From Pseudomonas sp. SCA2728.1_7 (lineage in GTDB: Bacteria; Pseudomonadota; Gammaproteobacteria; Pseudomonadales; Pseudomonadaceae), in the NCBI RefSeq assembly GCF_018138145.1, contig NZ_CP073104.1, positions 682,001 through 746,000 of the forward strand: a DNA stretch of 64,000 nucleotides, read 5' to 3'. The notes below the pieces were generated by a model. It did not search any database. It saw nothing but the letters and a program-made list of their open reading frames with translations, and was not told the origin of the DNA. This document shows, piece by piece, positions 10,322 to 22,242 of this stretch; within the stretch, counting starts at the first letter, position 1; each line of letters starts with the position of its first letter. The translations under genes were made by a program, and so were the position numbers.

Positions 10322-11916
10322 CGGCCAGCGGTGCGCCTGGATTGGTGATAGAGAATGGCCGTCAGCGGCAACGAAAGCAGCACCATCAACAGTGCGTAAG
10401 GCGCGGCGGCGGCGTAATCGATTTCGCTGGTCATGGCCCAGAAACCGGTAGCCAAGGTGCGGGTGCCGTTGGGGGCGAGCAGCAAAGTGGCGGTCAGTTC
10501 ATTGGTGATCGCCAAAAACACCAGCGCGGCGCCGGCGGCAGCACCCGGCGCGGCAAGACGCAGGGTGATCAGCCATAAGGCACGCAACGGCGATCGACCG
10601 AGGCTTTGCGCAATGTTCTCCAGCTCCACTGGCGCCTGGGCAAAACCGGCACGCAGGCTGACCAATGCGCGGGGCAGGAACATCAGCAGATAGGCGAGCA
10701 GCACGGTGATGGTGGTCTGGTAGATCGGCCGGGCGAAATGGATGGTCACGGTGACCAACGCGAGTGCCACAACAATCCCCGGCAGCGAACTGGTGATGTA
10801 GTTGCAGCCTTCAAGCAAGCGCTGCAATTTGCCCGGCGCGCGGATCGACAGCCAGGCAATCGGAATCGCCGCCAGACTGGTCAACAGCGCACCGGCGACG
10901 CCGAACGACAGGGTTTGCAACAGCGCGGGCACCAGTTCATCACCGCCCCACACGTCCCAGCCACCGGCAATCAACCAGCGACTCAACGTCAGCAACGGCA
11001 CGCCGAGAGCGAGCAGACAGGTTAGTCCTTGCAGACCGAGCCCGAGGATCACGCTGCCACGACCGAGCCGCACCGTGCGTTGTTCGCGCGCGCTGCCGGA
11101 ACCCACGCGGGCATAGCGCGCCTTGCCCCGGGCGGCGGATTCGACGGTGAGCATGGCCAGACAACACAACGCCAGAACACCCGCCAGCATGTTCGCTGCC
11201 GGGCCGTTGAAGGTCGATTTGAACTGGTCGAAAATCGCCGTGGTGAAGGTGTCGAAGCGGATCATTGCGTACAGGCCGTACTCGGCCAGCAAGTGCAAGC
11301 CGACCAGCAATGCACCGCCGCAGATCGCCAGACGCAACTGTGGCAACACCACCCGGAAAAACACCGCCCAAGGCTTGAGACCCAAGGATTCGGCAACGTC
11401 CTCAATCGCCGGGTCGAGGCGACGCAACGTCGCCGCAACCGGCAGATAGAGAAATGGAAAGTACGCAATCACCGACACCAGCACGCCGGCCGGCAATCCG
11501 TGAATCGAAGGAATCAGGCTGACCCACGCATAGCTGTGAACGAACGCCGGCACTGCCAATGGCGCTACGGCCAGCAATGACCACAGGCGTCGACCGGGCA
11601 GGTTGGTGCGCTCGGTCAGCCAGGCCAGTGCGGTGCCAAGCAAGATGCACAGCGGCAGCGTGATCAACACCAGCAGCACGGTGTTGATCAGCAACTCCGC
11701 CACCCGTGGGCGAAACACCAAGGCTTCGATAGTCGCCCAGCCAGTCGCCCACGACACACCGAGCACAAACGCGATCGGCAGCAACGACAACAGTGAAACG
11801 CCGACGGCCAGTGCAACCACCCAAGAACCACCGCGCCCGGTCAGGGCGCGGGGTTTCAGCCTGAGGCTGGCGGAGGAGGCCGCAGCGACCTGCGCAGGAA
11901 GGGTTTCGGGGAGCAC
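10318..11916 (-). CDS. fbpB: Ferric iron ABC transporter permease (FbpB type)
   Basis: Fused double permease of 532 residues with about twelve membrane helices. It contains two binding-protein-dependent transport modules, each with an EAA-type loop (for example AVAESLG-like [14 protein letters not shown] in the first half and [15 protein letters not shown] in the second). This architecture is typical of FbpB/HitB/SfuB iron permeases. It lies directly after fbpA and overlaps fbpC by 4 bp. Confidence 0.9.
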   Translation of the reverse strand: MLPETLPAQVAAASSASLRLKPRALTGRGGSWVVALAVGVSLLSLLPIAFVLGVSWATGWATIEALVFRPRVAELLINTVLLVLITLPLCILLGTALAWLTERTNLPGRRLWSLLAVAPLAVPAFVHSYAWVSLIPSIHGLPAGVLVSVIAYFPFLYLPVAATLRRLDPAIEDVAESLGLKPWAVFFRVVLPQLRLAICGGALLVGLHLLAEYGLYAMIRFDTFTTAIFDQFKSTFNGPAANMLAGVLALCCLAMLTVESAARGKARYARVGSGSAREQRTVRLGRGSVILGLGLQGLTCLLALGVPLLTLSRWLIAGGWDVWGGDELVPALLQTLSFGVAGALLTSLAAIPIAWLSIRAPGKLQRLLEGCNYITSSLPGIVVALALVTVTIHFARPIYQTTITVLLAYLLMFLPRALVSLRAGFAQAPVELENIAQSLGRSPLRALWLITLRLAAPGAAAGAALVFLAITNELTATLLLAPNGTRTLATGFWAMTSEIDYAAAAPYALLMVLLSLPLTAILYHQSRRTAGR

Positions 11917-12930
11917 TTACAGGATTCCCGCCTGGGTCATCAACTCGACGGCTTTTTTGCTGTCGAGTTTCGACGCATCGACTTTTGGTGCGTCGAGATC
12001 TTTCAGCGGCGTCAGTTTCGGGTTCGACGGAGCGTCTTTGCCGACCGCGTACTCAAACGAGGTGCCGCTGTGGAGAATTTCCTGGCCTTCTTTGCCGGTG
12101 ATGTATTTGACGAACTTCTGCGCCTCTTCCTGATGTTTGCTGGAGGCCAGTACGCCGGCGCCGGAAGTACTGACAAACGCGCCCGGGTCCTGATGCTTGA
12201 AGTAATAGAGCTGGGTGTTCTTGCTGTTTTCGCCGGTCTTGGACTGATCGACGAAACTGTAATAGTGATAGATCACGCCGCTGTCGATCTGCCCGGCGTT
12301 GACCGCTTTGAGCACGGCGCTGTTGCCGCGATACACGCTGGCGTTGGTTTTCATGCCTTTGAGCCAGTCGAGTGTGGCGGCTTCGCCTTTCTGCTCGAGC
12401 ACGGCGGCGACGATGGCCTGGAAGTCAGCGCCGGCCGGTGAGGCAGCCCAGCGGCCTTTCCACTCAGGTCTGGCCAGATCGAGCAGGGATTTCGGCAGGT
12501 CTTTTTCCGCCAGTTTCGCCGGGTTGTAGACGAACACGGTCGAACGGGCGGCGATGCCGATCCACTGGCCATGGGCCGGGCGGTAGGCAGAGTCCACTTG
12601 TTCCAGCGTCGCCGGAGCGATCGGCGCGAACAGCTTGGCGTTGTCGACCAGCACCATCGCCGGGGAGTTCTCGGTGAGGAACACGTCTGCCGGCGAGGCC
12701 GCGCCTTCCTGCACGATCTGGTTGCCCATTTCAGTGTCGTCGCCGTTGCGAATCGTCACCGGAATCCCGGTTTCCTCGGTGAAGCCGGCCACCCAGGCCT
12801 TGGTCAGGCTTTCGTGCTGGGCGTTGTAAACCAGCAAGCCAACACCGTCAGCCGCAACGGCTGAGCCTGCGCTGAGCAGGGCGCTGACCAGCAATGCGCG
12901 TTTCAGAAAGGACGGGACCTTTGAATTCAT
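11917..12930 (-). CDS. fbpA: Iron(III) ABC transporter substrate-binding protein (FbpA type)
   Basis: Periplasmic ferric-iron-binding protein of 337 residues. A signal peptide of about 26 residues ends at AGSAVAA before DGVGLLVYNAQHESLTKAW. The Tyr-Tyr pair in GVIYHYYSFVDQ fits the iron-coordinating tyrosines of FbpA. The start ATG at 12930 is preceded by AGGAG. It heads the fbpABC operon, with a Fur-like site about 60-80 bases upstream, so it is likely induced by iron limitation. Confidence 0.9.
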   Translation of the reverse strand: MNSKVPSFLKRALLVSALLSAGSAVAADGVGLLVYNAQHESLTKAWVAGFTEETGIPVTIRNGDDTEMGNQIVQEGAASPADVFLTENSPAMVLVDNAKLFAPIAPATLEQVDSAYRPAHGQWIGIAARSTVFVYNPAKLAEKDLPKSLLDLARPEWKGRWAASPAGADFQAIVAAVLEQKGEAATLDWLKGMKTNASVYRGNSAVLKAVNAGQIDSGVIYHYYSFVDQSKTGENSKNTQLYYFKHQDPGAFVSTSGAGVLASSKHQEEAQKFVKYITGKEGQEILHSGTSFEYAVGKDAPSNPKLTPLKDLDAPKVDASKLDSKKAVELMTQAGIL

Positions 12931-12988
12931 AACGGTGACGCTCCTGATTTTTTAGACGTTATGGGCAGGCATTCGCGGGCAGCCTTCA

Positions 12989-13010
12989 ATGCGAATGATT
13001 TGCAGATATT
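12989..13010 (-). promoter_or_regulatory. Candidate Fur box upstream of fbpA
   Basis: On the minus strand this reads ATATCTGCAAATCATTCGCATT, with the central AATCATT of the Fur consensus GATAATGATAATCATTATC and partial dyad symmetry. It lies 59-80 bases before the fbpA start, a sensible place for iron repression. The match is imperfect. Confidence 0.45.
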
Positions 13011-13227
13011 CAGCCGCAGGCAATGTAGAGAGGCAAATGAGAAAAAAACGTCAAACAAACCGTTAATACATGTCATTGCCATTCAGATTAGCAGCGACTC
13101 GGTGACGCGCGGTTGCCGTGCGTCATTCCGCGTCAGGCGTTCAGGAGGGATCAGGCAGGCAACGCTCTGGTCGGCGCAGTCGCTGCCAGCAGAATCCATA
13201 ACGCCCTGCGTTCTATGGCCGTTGAGG

Positions 13228-14943
13228 TCATGGCTGGCGCTTGGCGAAGATGTAGATCTGCAGATTGCCGCGCTGGTAATGTTTGCCATCTGCCGGCAAC
13301 AACTCGATTTCCTGCGCTTCCTGAGTGCTGTTGACGCGCATCACCACCGCCACCGAGCCTTTTTTGCGCGCGTCGGTCATCCATTGGCCGACGTCGTCCA
13401 GACCGACCTTGCGGGCAGCCATGGCCGGATCGTCGAGGCCGTATTTCAGTTCACCGACGGTATTGAACAGATCCACTTGCGGCCGCTTCAGACGCCACGC
13501 CAAGGCCGACGCTGCGCCAAGGTCATTGCTCAATAGCGAGGATGCCTCGCTCAAGGTCTGTTGATGTTCGGCAATAAACTGGTCGGGCATTTTGCTGTCG
13601 ACGATCTGCGCCGGCATGGCGGCCGGCAGCAGGGCAATCAACAGACCAATGCCGAGCGCGGGCATGGCCCACATCGTCAGCGGCCGCATGATCTGCAAGG
13701 CGTTGGCGATGATCCAGCCGATCAGCACGATAAACACCAGCGACAGACTGAACATCTCGGTGTTTGCGTAGACTTCTTTGCTCGCTTGCAGATAGATCAG
13801 CGCGATCAGGGCAGCGCTGCCCAGCACGGTGTTGATCACCCCGTTCAGGCGCAGAACCTGCGTGTTGTGCTGTTCCAGCCAGTTGACCACGGTGTAGCCC
13901 ATCAGCAGGGCCAGAGGAAACAGGCACGGCATGATGTAGGTCGGCAGCTTGCCGCTGCTCAGGCTGAAAAAGATCAGCGGCAGCACAAACCACAGCGCCA
14001 GAAACGCGGTTTTTGCCTCGTGTTTTTCACGCCAGGTACGAATCAGCGTCGACGGCAATAACAGCGCCCATGGCAACGTCGAAGCAAACAGCAACGGCAG
14101 ATAGAACCACCACGGGCGTGCATGCTGGGCATCATCGCCCGCAGCGAAACGGCGGATGTGTTCATGCCAGAAGAAAAAGCGCCAGAAGTCCGGCTCGCGC
14201 ACGTGTACCGCAAGTGCCCATGGCACGCTGACCAATGCGGCGACCAGCACCGCCACCGGGCCGTAGCGCAGCAGTTCGCCGAAACGGCGTTGCCAGACCA
14301 TGTAGGGCAGGGCGATCAGCACCGGCAGCAGCAGGGCGAGAAAGCCTTTGGTCATCAGGCCCATGCCACAAGCGACGCCGAGCAATGCCCAACTGCCGAG
14401 GCGGGCCTTTGTGGTGCTGCTGTCGATGGCAAACCACACCGCCACCAGACTGAGGTTGACCCACAAGGTGAACTGCGGATCGAGGTTGGCGTAGCCTGCC
14501 TGACCGGCGATCAGGCCAAAACTCATGTACAGCAAGGCACAGGCAGCGCTGATGCGCGGGTTGTTCCAGAGCCGGCGCGCCAACAGGTAGGCGAGCCAGA
14601 CGCTGACCCCAGTGCTGACGGCCGAAGCGATGCGCACACCGAACAGGTTGTCGCCGAAAATCGCCTGACCGATGGCGATCATCCAGTACCCGGCAATCGG
14701 TTTCTCGAAGTAGCGAATGCCCATGAAGTGCGGTGCGATCCAGTTGCCGCTCAGGAGCATTTCCTGGCTGATCTGGCCGTAACGGGTTTCGTCGGGGATC
14801 CACAAACCGTGGGTCATCAGCGGCAACAGATAAAACAGCACAAACGCCAGGATCAGCCCGGGAATCGCCCAGCGTTCGATCAGCGAAGGAGGTTGTATCA
14901 AATGGCGGGCAGCGTGGCGCAACGGAAGGGTATCGGACGTCAT
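13228..14943 (-). CDS. arnT2: Second undecaprenyl-phosphate-L-Ara4N transferase (ArnT paralogue)
   Basis: A 571-residue GT83 membrane glycosyltransferase clearly paralogous to the operon-borne ArnT. It shares [34 protein letters not shown] and the same pattern of membrane helices plus a soluble C-terminal domain. It has an extra 20-residue N-terminal extension ([20 protein letters not shown]). It is not in an arn operon: the upstream neighbour on the same strand is an Ais/PmrG-like phosphatase gene, which also suggests a lipopolysaccharide role. Dual ArnT genes are known in the P. fluorescens group. It may use the same donor with a different acceptor or inducer; that is inference. Confidence 0.92.
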   Translation of the reverse strand: MTSDTLPLRHAARHLIQPPSLIERWAIPGLILAFVLFYLLPLMTHGLWIPDETRYGQISQEMLLSGNWIAPHFMGIRYFEKPIAGYWMIAIGQAIFGDNLFGVRIASAVSTGVSVWLAYLLARRLWNNPRISAACALLYMSFGLIAGQAGYANLDPQFTLWVNLSLVAVWFAIDSSTTKARLGSWALLGVACGMGLMTKGFLALLLPVLIALPYMVWQRRFGELLRYGPVAVLVAALVSVPWALAVHVREPDFWRFFFWHEHIRRFAAGDDAQHARPWWFYLPLLFASTLPWALLLPSTLIRTWREKHEAKTAFLALWFVLPLIFFSLSSGKLPTYIMPCLFPLALLMGYTVVNWLEQHNTQVLRLNGVINTVLGSAALIALIYLQASKEVYANTEMFSLSLVFIVLIGWIIANALQIMRPLTMWAMPALGIGLLIALLPAAMPAQIVDSKMPDQFIAEHQQTLSEASSLLSNDLGAASALAWRLKRPQVDLFNTVGELKYGLDDPAMAARKVGLDDVGQWMTDARKKGSVAVVMRVNSTQEAQEIELLPADGKHYQRGNLQIYIFAKRQP

Positions 14944-15006
14944 GACTGAGCCTTGTGACGAATAAAAAGTATCTGGCTTAAAACACTAGAAACCGTGGCG
15001 GTTTTT

Positions 15007-15681
15007 TCATTGGTTATGTGTAACGTCTAATATCTGCCAGAACGGCGTATTGATAATGCCCAACACTGTAAGTTGTTTCCGGTTATCAATTCTTACAAGT
15101 AAGGTGCTTCCATACTCGGCAGCAATCGCATGAGGAAAACCGGTCTGTTTTTCAAAATCACTGATGCAGCCGCTGTGAGTGACCAGCACAAGATTCTGCT
15201 GCGCCACTTTGCGCGCGACGATTTCATCGCGAAGTGTCGGCCCGCATGTGGCCAGCCAGTCTTCGGCAAGGGCATCGTGGCCGAACATGTAATGCGCGGT
15301 TTGCGCCGTACGGGTCAGCGGGCTGCTCAACACCACAGCTTGTTGCATGCCCAGTTTCACAAAGCCTTGGCCGACCGCTTGCGCCGCAGTGCTGCCCACT
15401 TCGGTGATGCCATCCGCCGGGCCCAGGCAGGTATTGCTTGAGCGGTCACAACGTTCGGTGTGCCGCACCAGCGCAACGACTTCACCGGCCCGCCAGGCTT
15501 TTATCCATTCAGCGGTGGTGCTGCGCCCGGCATGATCGAGGTCGGTCGGCGAGCGTGGCCACCAGACAAACCCGCTGACCAGAATGGCCACAAGCACGAC
15601 ACACACCAGTGCAATCCATAGCCGAAAGCGCGGCGTGCGCCGGTAGCGGAATAAATGTTTCAACTGAAATGATTGCGCCAC
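15007..15681 (-). CDS. Ais/PmrG-like membrane-anchored histidine phosphatase
   Basis: A 224-residue protein with one N-terminal membrane helix at about residues 21-41 and a periplasmic histidine-phosphatase domain. The catalytic motif is LVRHTERCD (the RHG-type His), with a second His in LVTHSGCISDFE. This pattern fits the Ais/PmrG group, lipopolysaccharide core heptose(II)-phosphate phosphatases in enteric bacteria. Its place just upstream of arnT2 on the same strand supports a role in remodelling LPS phosphates, though the substrate is unproven. A short hairpin AAACCG-TGG-CGGTTT at 14990-15004 lies just past the stop. Confidence 0.75.
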   Translation of the reverse strand: MAQSFQLKHLFRYRRTPRFRLWIALVCVVLVAILVSGFVWWPRSPTDLDHAGRSTTAEWIKAWRAGEVVALVRHTERCDRSSNTCLGPADGITEVGSTAAQAVGQGFVKLGMQQAVVLSSPLTRTAQTAHYMFGHDALAEDWLATCGPTLRDEIVARKVAQQNLVLVTHSGCISDFEKQTGFPHAIAAEYGSTLLVRIDNRKQLTVLGIINTPFWQILDVTHNQ

Positions 15682-15965
15682 AATGTTGCCTCTTTAAATG
15701 CCAGATAGTTCATTCAGTGCAACGTAAGGCTTGGGCAGCGAGCAACTTTACGACTGTTTGCTTGAAGGCTGACTGAACACTACGTTCAAGCTCGTCGGGT
15801 CGCGGTGAAGAACATGTGAAAAAATTGCCAGAAGTTGAGCGGGGCAACTAAAGCGGCTATTTGATAAGTAAACTCAAATACTGTTTTTGTTTGTCCAGGG
15901 GCTTACCAGGACGCCACTCTTGCGGTGAAGCTCAATGCTGCCAAACAACGGAGCCACTCAAGCGC

Positions 15966-17270
15966 ATGGATCTCAAGCAAAGCCTGACGAAACGGATCGT
16001 GATTGTGTTCGCGCTGATGAGCGCTTTAGTCGCCGGTGTCTTTGCATTGGGGATCGTCGCGACCGTACACGTGGTGGAGCGCAAGTTGACCACCACCACG
16101 TTGAGCGGGGGGCTACACCGGTTATTGGCAATGGACGACATCCGTCTCTGGAGCCATACACCGGAAAAAAGCGAATTGTTTTTCTTCGAGGGCGGGCAGG
16201 GGCCATTGGCGCTGACTCGACAACTGGCCGAGTTACCCTTGGGTTTTCAGGAAATCACCTTCCACGGTGATGCCTTCTACGCCATGGTCGAAGCCGTCGG
16301 CGGGCGCAAATACGTGTTGCTGCGCGATCAAGAGAGCCTCGAACAGCGTGAGCATCTGCTGTTTATTGTGGTGATCGTCGGATTCATCCTCAGCATCGTT
16401 CTGGCGCTGGTCCTCGGCCGCTTGCTCGCACGACGGGTCATGGCGCCGGTGATTCGCCTGGCCCGACAAGTGCGCCATCGCGATCAGCTCATCGAGGTCG
16501 CGCCGCCATTGCACCCTGATTACGCCGCCGATGAAGTCGGCGAACTGGCGCTGTCGTTCGATCAGACTTTGGGACGCCTGCGCGCGACCTTGAGCCGGGA
16601 GAAACTGTTCACCAGCGATGTCAGCCATGAACTGCGCACACCATTGATGGTGCTAACGACATCCTGCGAGTTGCTGTTGGCCAACCCGTCGCTTGATGCC
16701 CGTTCAGGCGCACAGGTCAGCCGGATCGCCCGGGCCAGCCACGAGATGCGTCAATTGGTCGAAACCTTTCTGATGCTGGCGCGCAAGCCTGAAGAGGTTC
16801 GCGTGCAGTCTACGTGCACGCTGAAAGAAATCGCCGATGCGCAGACAGAGGTGTGGGGCCGCTTGATCCGCGAAAAAGGCCTGGAGTTTGTCTACGATCC
16901 GCTGCATGCCGGCGCCGGACGCTTCAACCTGACCTTTCTGCAATCAGTGATGGGCAACCTGTTGCGCAACGCCTGGCATTACACCGACCACGGTTACGTG
17001 CGCCTGACCCTGCTCGAAAACAGCTTCGTGGTCGAAGACAGCGGCATTGGTATCCCGGAAGAACAGCGCCATGCGATGTTCCAGCCCTTCGTGCGCGGTG
17101 ATGAACAACGCGGCGAAGGGCTCGGGTTGGGGCTTTCGCTGGTGCAGCGGATCTGCAGCCAGCAACACTGGCAAGTGCAGCTCACCACCCGTGAACCCAA
17201 TGGCTGTCGTTTCACGGTGACGCTGATTCAGGAGGAGGGCGGACAGCCGCGCGGATTGCCGGCGGCCTGA
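15966..17270 (+). CDS. Orphan sensor histidine kinase
   Basis: Inner-membrane two-component sensor, 434 residues from the ATG at 15966 (MDLKQSLTKRIVIVFALM), which has GGAG 12 bases upstream. The frame is open further upstream, but those residues look non-coding. It has a first membrane helix at about 9-34, a periplasmic loop of about 90 residues, a second helix at about 130-150, and a HAMP-like segment. The phospho-acceptor His is in FTSDVSHELRTPLMV, followed by the N box NLLRNAWHYTDHG and the G boxes VEDSGIGIPEE and GEGLGLGLSLV. No response regulator is adjacent. The neighbouring LPS-modification genes suggest envelope sensing of ColS/PmrB type, as inference. Its 3' end overlaps pqiC by 43 bp, tail to tail. 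Confidence 0.88.
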   Translation: MDLKQSLTKRIVIVFALMSALVAGVFALGIVATVHVVERKLTTTTLSGGLHRLLAMDDIRLWSHTPEKSELFFFEGGQGPLALTRQLAELPLGFQEITFHGDAFYAMVEAVGGRKYVLLRDQESLEQREHLLFIVVIVGFILSIVLALVLGRLLARRVMAPVIRLARQVRHRDQLIEVAPPLHPDYAADEVGELALSFDQTLGRLRATLSREKLFTSDVSHELRTPLMVLTTSCELLLANPSLDARSGAQVSRIARASHEMRQLVETFLMLARKPEEVRVQSTCTLKEIADAQTEVWGRLIREKGLEFVYDPLHAGAGRFNLTFLQSVMGNLLRNAWHYTDHGYVRLTLLENSFVVEDSGIGIPEEQRHAMFQPFVRGDEQRGEGLGLGLSLVQRICSQQHWQVQLTTREPNGCRFTVTLIQEEGGQPRGLPAA

Positions 17271-17779
17271 CTGATCGCCGCAGCCAGGCGTTTGACGTTG
17301 TTCTGCTGGGCGCCCACCAGATCATCGATGGTCGGACCGGACGGTGATTGCAGGGTCGAACGGCAGGTCAGCGAGCCATTGTCAGTGGCGCCGACGGGAC
17401 GCAAGCGCCATTTCGCATCGATCAGGCCGTACTGACCGGGGATCGAGTCAAAGCGTTGCACTTCGATGCGCACCGAAACATTGCCTTGGCCACTGGTATT
17501 GCTCAGTTGATCGGCCAACGCACCGCGCAACTCATCCGCCAGTGTCGCCCCCCACCAATCGGTTTCCAGAATCGCCAGGCCGCTGTTGCCTTGGCGGATA
17601 ACGATTTGCGCCCGGTCGACCTGCGGCGGCACGCTCAGCGCTTCAATCGGAATCTGCGCGCCGGTCCGGGTGTTGGCGATCTGCACCGGCGTCAGCGTGT
17701 GAAAGCTGATCGGGTCGCTGCGGCAGGCGCCCAGCAGCATGAACGCAGCGAGCACGGTGATTTTCAGCGGTACAGCCAT
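17228..17779 (-). CDS. pqiC: PqiC-like outer-membrane lipoprotein (ABC-type transport auxiliary family)
   Basis: 183 residues with a lipoprotein signal MLLGACRSD (lipobox Cys at about residue 19), then a DUF330/ABC-type auxiliary lipoprotein domain. PqiC docks with the PqiB MCE tube at the outer membrane in intermembrane lipid transport. It lies 16 bp downstream of pqiB on the same strand. The C-terminal coding end runs 43 bp into the convergent sensor-kinase gene. Confidence 0.85.
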   Translation of the reverse strand: MAVPLKITVLAAFMLLGACRSDPISFHTLTPVQIANTRTGAQIPIEALSVPPQVDRAQIVIRQGNSGLAILETDWWGATLADELRGALADQLSNTSGQGNVSVRIEVQRFDSIPGQYGLIDAKWRLRPVGATDNGSLTCRSTLQSPSGPTIDDLVGAQQNNVKRLAAAISQAAGNPRGCPPSS

Positions 17780-17795
17780 GGTTCAGCTCCTGTGC

Positions 17796-19451
17796 TCAGT
17801 TGCGTGGCGGGCCTTTCAGATCGATAGGCGCGGCGTTGTCGGGGCGACCACGAATCAGCGATTCCGGATGCCGACCCAGGTAATCCGACAGCTCACGCAG
17901 CGAACGCGACATGCGTCCGAGTTCGTCGAGGGTTTCCGTGAGTTTCTCGCGTTGCGGCGAATCCTCGGCCAACGTGGAACTGGCGGACTGCAAGGTCTTG
18001 CTGACATCGGCGAGGGTGCTCTGCACGCCCGGCAAGGTCTTGGCGTTGAACTGCGTGAGGCCTTTGCGCAGCTCGATCAGATTGCTGTCGAGGTTATTGG
18101 CGATGCGATCAACCGGCAGCTTGTTGAGCTTGTCGACCACGGCTTCGAGTTTTTCCTGCAGTTGTTCGAGACTGCCGGGAACGGTGGGTAGAACGACCGG
18201 GCGAACGCTCGGATCGAACGCGACTTTCTCCGCTTTCGGGAAGAAGTCCAATGCGACGTACAACTGGCCGGTCAGCAGGTTGCCACTGCGCGCCTGGGCA
18301 CGCAGGCCATTATCGATGAAGGTGCCCAGCAGGCGGATGCCGGCGGCTTCGTCGTTGGGGTCGTGCTTGAATTCGGTGAGCATCTTTTTGTAGGCCTGAC
18401 CGAGACGCTGCGGGTAAATGACGATGCCGACGTTAAGCGGGAAGGTGCGTTTTTTCGCATCGAAATCCAGGTTGATGCCTACGACCCGGCCGATTTCCAT
18501 ACCGAGGAACTCGACCGGCGCATCGACCTTGAGTCCGCGCAGTGACTGCTCGAAACGCAACACCATGTATTGCGCCTTGCCATTCGGCGGGGCGAGGGCG
18601 CTCTGCTGGTCAGCGAACAGCTCGTAATCCTTGTCGTCGGCGGCGGCCACATCGTTGGGACTGTAATCCGGAGCACGGAACGCAATACCGCCCACCAGCA
18701 GGGTCGACAGCGATTCGGTCTTCACGGCAAAGCCGTTGGCACCGACATTGATATCGATGCCGCTGGCATTCCAGAAACGGGTGTTTTCGGTGACGAAGGC
18801 GTCGTTCGGCGCGTGAATGAACACCTCGATATCGACCCCTTTGCCTTCCGGGTTGAGGGCGTAAGTGACGACCTGGCCGACCGGAATCTTGCGGTAATAA
18901 ACCGGTGAGCCGATGTCCAGTGAACCGAGGTCCGGCGCATGCAGCATGAAGCGCTTGCCGGGTTCGCCATAGGTGATCGGCGGCGGATTTTCCAGCCCCT
19001 TGAAGTTCTTTGCGCGGCCATCGGACTGACCGACGTCGGCGCCGATGTAGTCACCGGAAAGCAGGGTGTCGATGCCCGAAACGCCGCCGGCGCCAATGCG
19101 CGGGCGCACCACCCAGAACTGTGAATCTTCGCGCGTGAAGGTTTCCGCCTGTTTGGACAGCTTGATGGTGGCGTCGACGCTTTTCTGGTCGCCACTCAAC
19201 TCGACGTCCGTCACCTGACCGATGACCACGTTGCGGTATTTGACCTCGGTCTTGTTCGCCGTCAAGCCGCTGCCGGTCTTGAAGTTGACGATGATCGTAG
19301 GACCTTCCTGCATCAGGTTGTGCACCACCAGCGAAATGCCCACCAGCACTGCCACAATCGGCACAATCCAGACGAGTGAAATGCCGAAACGGCGGGTTTT
19401 GACTGGGGCTTGGCCTGGTGCTCGCGGCTCGTCGGTGGCTGACGACTTCAT
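17796..19451 (-). CDS. pqiB: Intermembrane transport protein PqiB (three MCE/MlaD domains)
   Basis: 551 residues with one membrane helix at about 26-44 (ISLVWIVPIVAVLVGISLVV), then repeated MCE domains. The first begins NFKTGSGLTANKTEVKYRNV; the later ones carry similar PVYYRKIPVGQV and PVEFLGMEIGRV stretches. A C-terminal helical region (about 430-540) would form the long needle seen in PqiB. Its role is lipid trafficking between inner and outer membranes. PqiA, the usual inner-membrane partner, is not encoded next to it; upstream lies a REPIN-like repeat and an unrelated oxidase gene. Confidence 0.9.
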   Translation of the reverse strand: MKSSATDEPRAPGQAPVKTRRFGISLVWIVPIVAVLVGISLVVHNLMQEGPTIIVNFKTGSGLTANKTEVKYRNVVIGQVTDVELSGDQKSVDATIKLSKQAETFTREDSQFWVVRPRIGAGGVSGIDTLLSGDYIGADVGQSDGRAKNFKGLENPPPITYGEPGKRFMLHAPDLGSLDIGSPVYYRKIPVGQVVTYALNPEGKGVDIEVFIHAPNDAFVTENTRFWNASGIDINVGANGFAVKTESLSTLLVGGIAFRAPDYSPNDVAAADDKDYELFADQQSALAPPNGKAQYMVLRFEQSLRGLKVDAPVEFLGMEIGRVVGINLDFDAKKRTFPLNVGIVIYPQRLGQAYKKMLTEFKHDPNDEAAGIRLLGTFIDNGLRAQARSGNLLTGQLYVALDFFPKAEKVAFDPSVRPVVLPTVPGSLEQLQEKLEAVVDKLNKLPVDRIANNLDSNLIELRKGLTQFNAKTLPGVQSTLADVSKTLQSASSTLAEDSPQREKLTETLDELGRMSRSLRELSDYLGRHPESLIRGRPDNAAPIDLKGPPRN

Positions 19452-19562
19452 CCATGTCTCCTCGATTGAATGGGCACTGAGCGTCAGGAACGCAAAAGCA
19501 CCTCATCAATATAGAAGTGCTTGGCGATAGAGCAAATGTGAATAGCGCATGTGCCGCGACCT

Positions 19563-19664
19563 GATCGTTCCCACGCTCTGCGTGGGAATGCAGCCCGTGA
19601 CGCTCCGCGTCACTGGACGCAGAGCGTCCCTTGAGGCATTCCCACGCAGAGCGTGGGAACGATC
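19563..19664. repeat. REPIN-like inverted repeat with nested hairpins
   Basis: A perfect 29-bp inverted repeat: 19563-19591 (begins GATCGTTCCCACGCTCTGCG) pairs with 19636-19664. Each arm also contains its own hairpin CCCACGC-TCTGCGTGGG-like. Between them lie two more palindromes, GTGACGC-TCC-GCGTCAC and GGACGC-AGA-GCGTCC. The arrangement of paired palindromes in an intergenic space matches REP-derived REPIN elements of pseudomonads. The region between pqiB and the puuB-like gene holds nothing else. Confidence 0.85.
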
Positions 19665-19706
19665 AAAGCCGGGAACGATTAGATCGTGTCAGCGCGGTTT
19701 GTACTG

Positions 19707-22120
<2,414 letters not shown>

Positions 22121-22152
22121 TCAGGTGGTTCTTTGCTGTTTGAGCTGCCGCA

Positions 22153-22217
22153 ATCGCGAGCAGGCTCACTCCTACATTTTGGAATGCACTCCCTGTAGGA
22201 GTGAGCCTGCTCGCGAT
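22153..22217. repeat. REP doublet (inverted 24-bp arms)
   Basis: Perfect 24-bp inverted repeat: 22153-22176 and 22194-22217, with a 17-base spacer. The right arm contains GTAGGAGTGAGCCTGCTCGC, the common P. fluorescens-group REP core. It lies between the puuA-like stop and the potF-like start, where it could form a stem-loop in the transcript and separate expression of the two genes. Confidence 0.9.
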
Positions 22218-22242
22218 AGCGGTGGTACTGACAACGAAGGTC

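Noticed and set aside
14990..15007. Terminator AAACCG-TGG-CGGTTTTTT
   Set aside because: The T-tract is on the plus strand while both flanking genes are on the minus strand; on that strand the hairpin lacks a good U-run, so function is doubtful.
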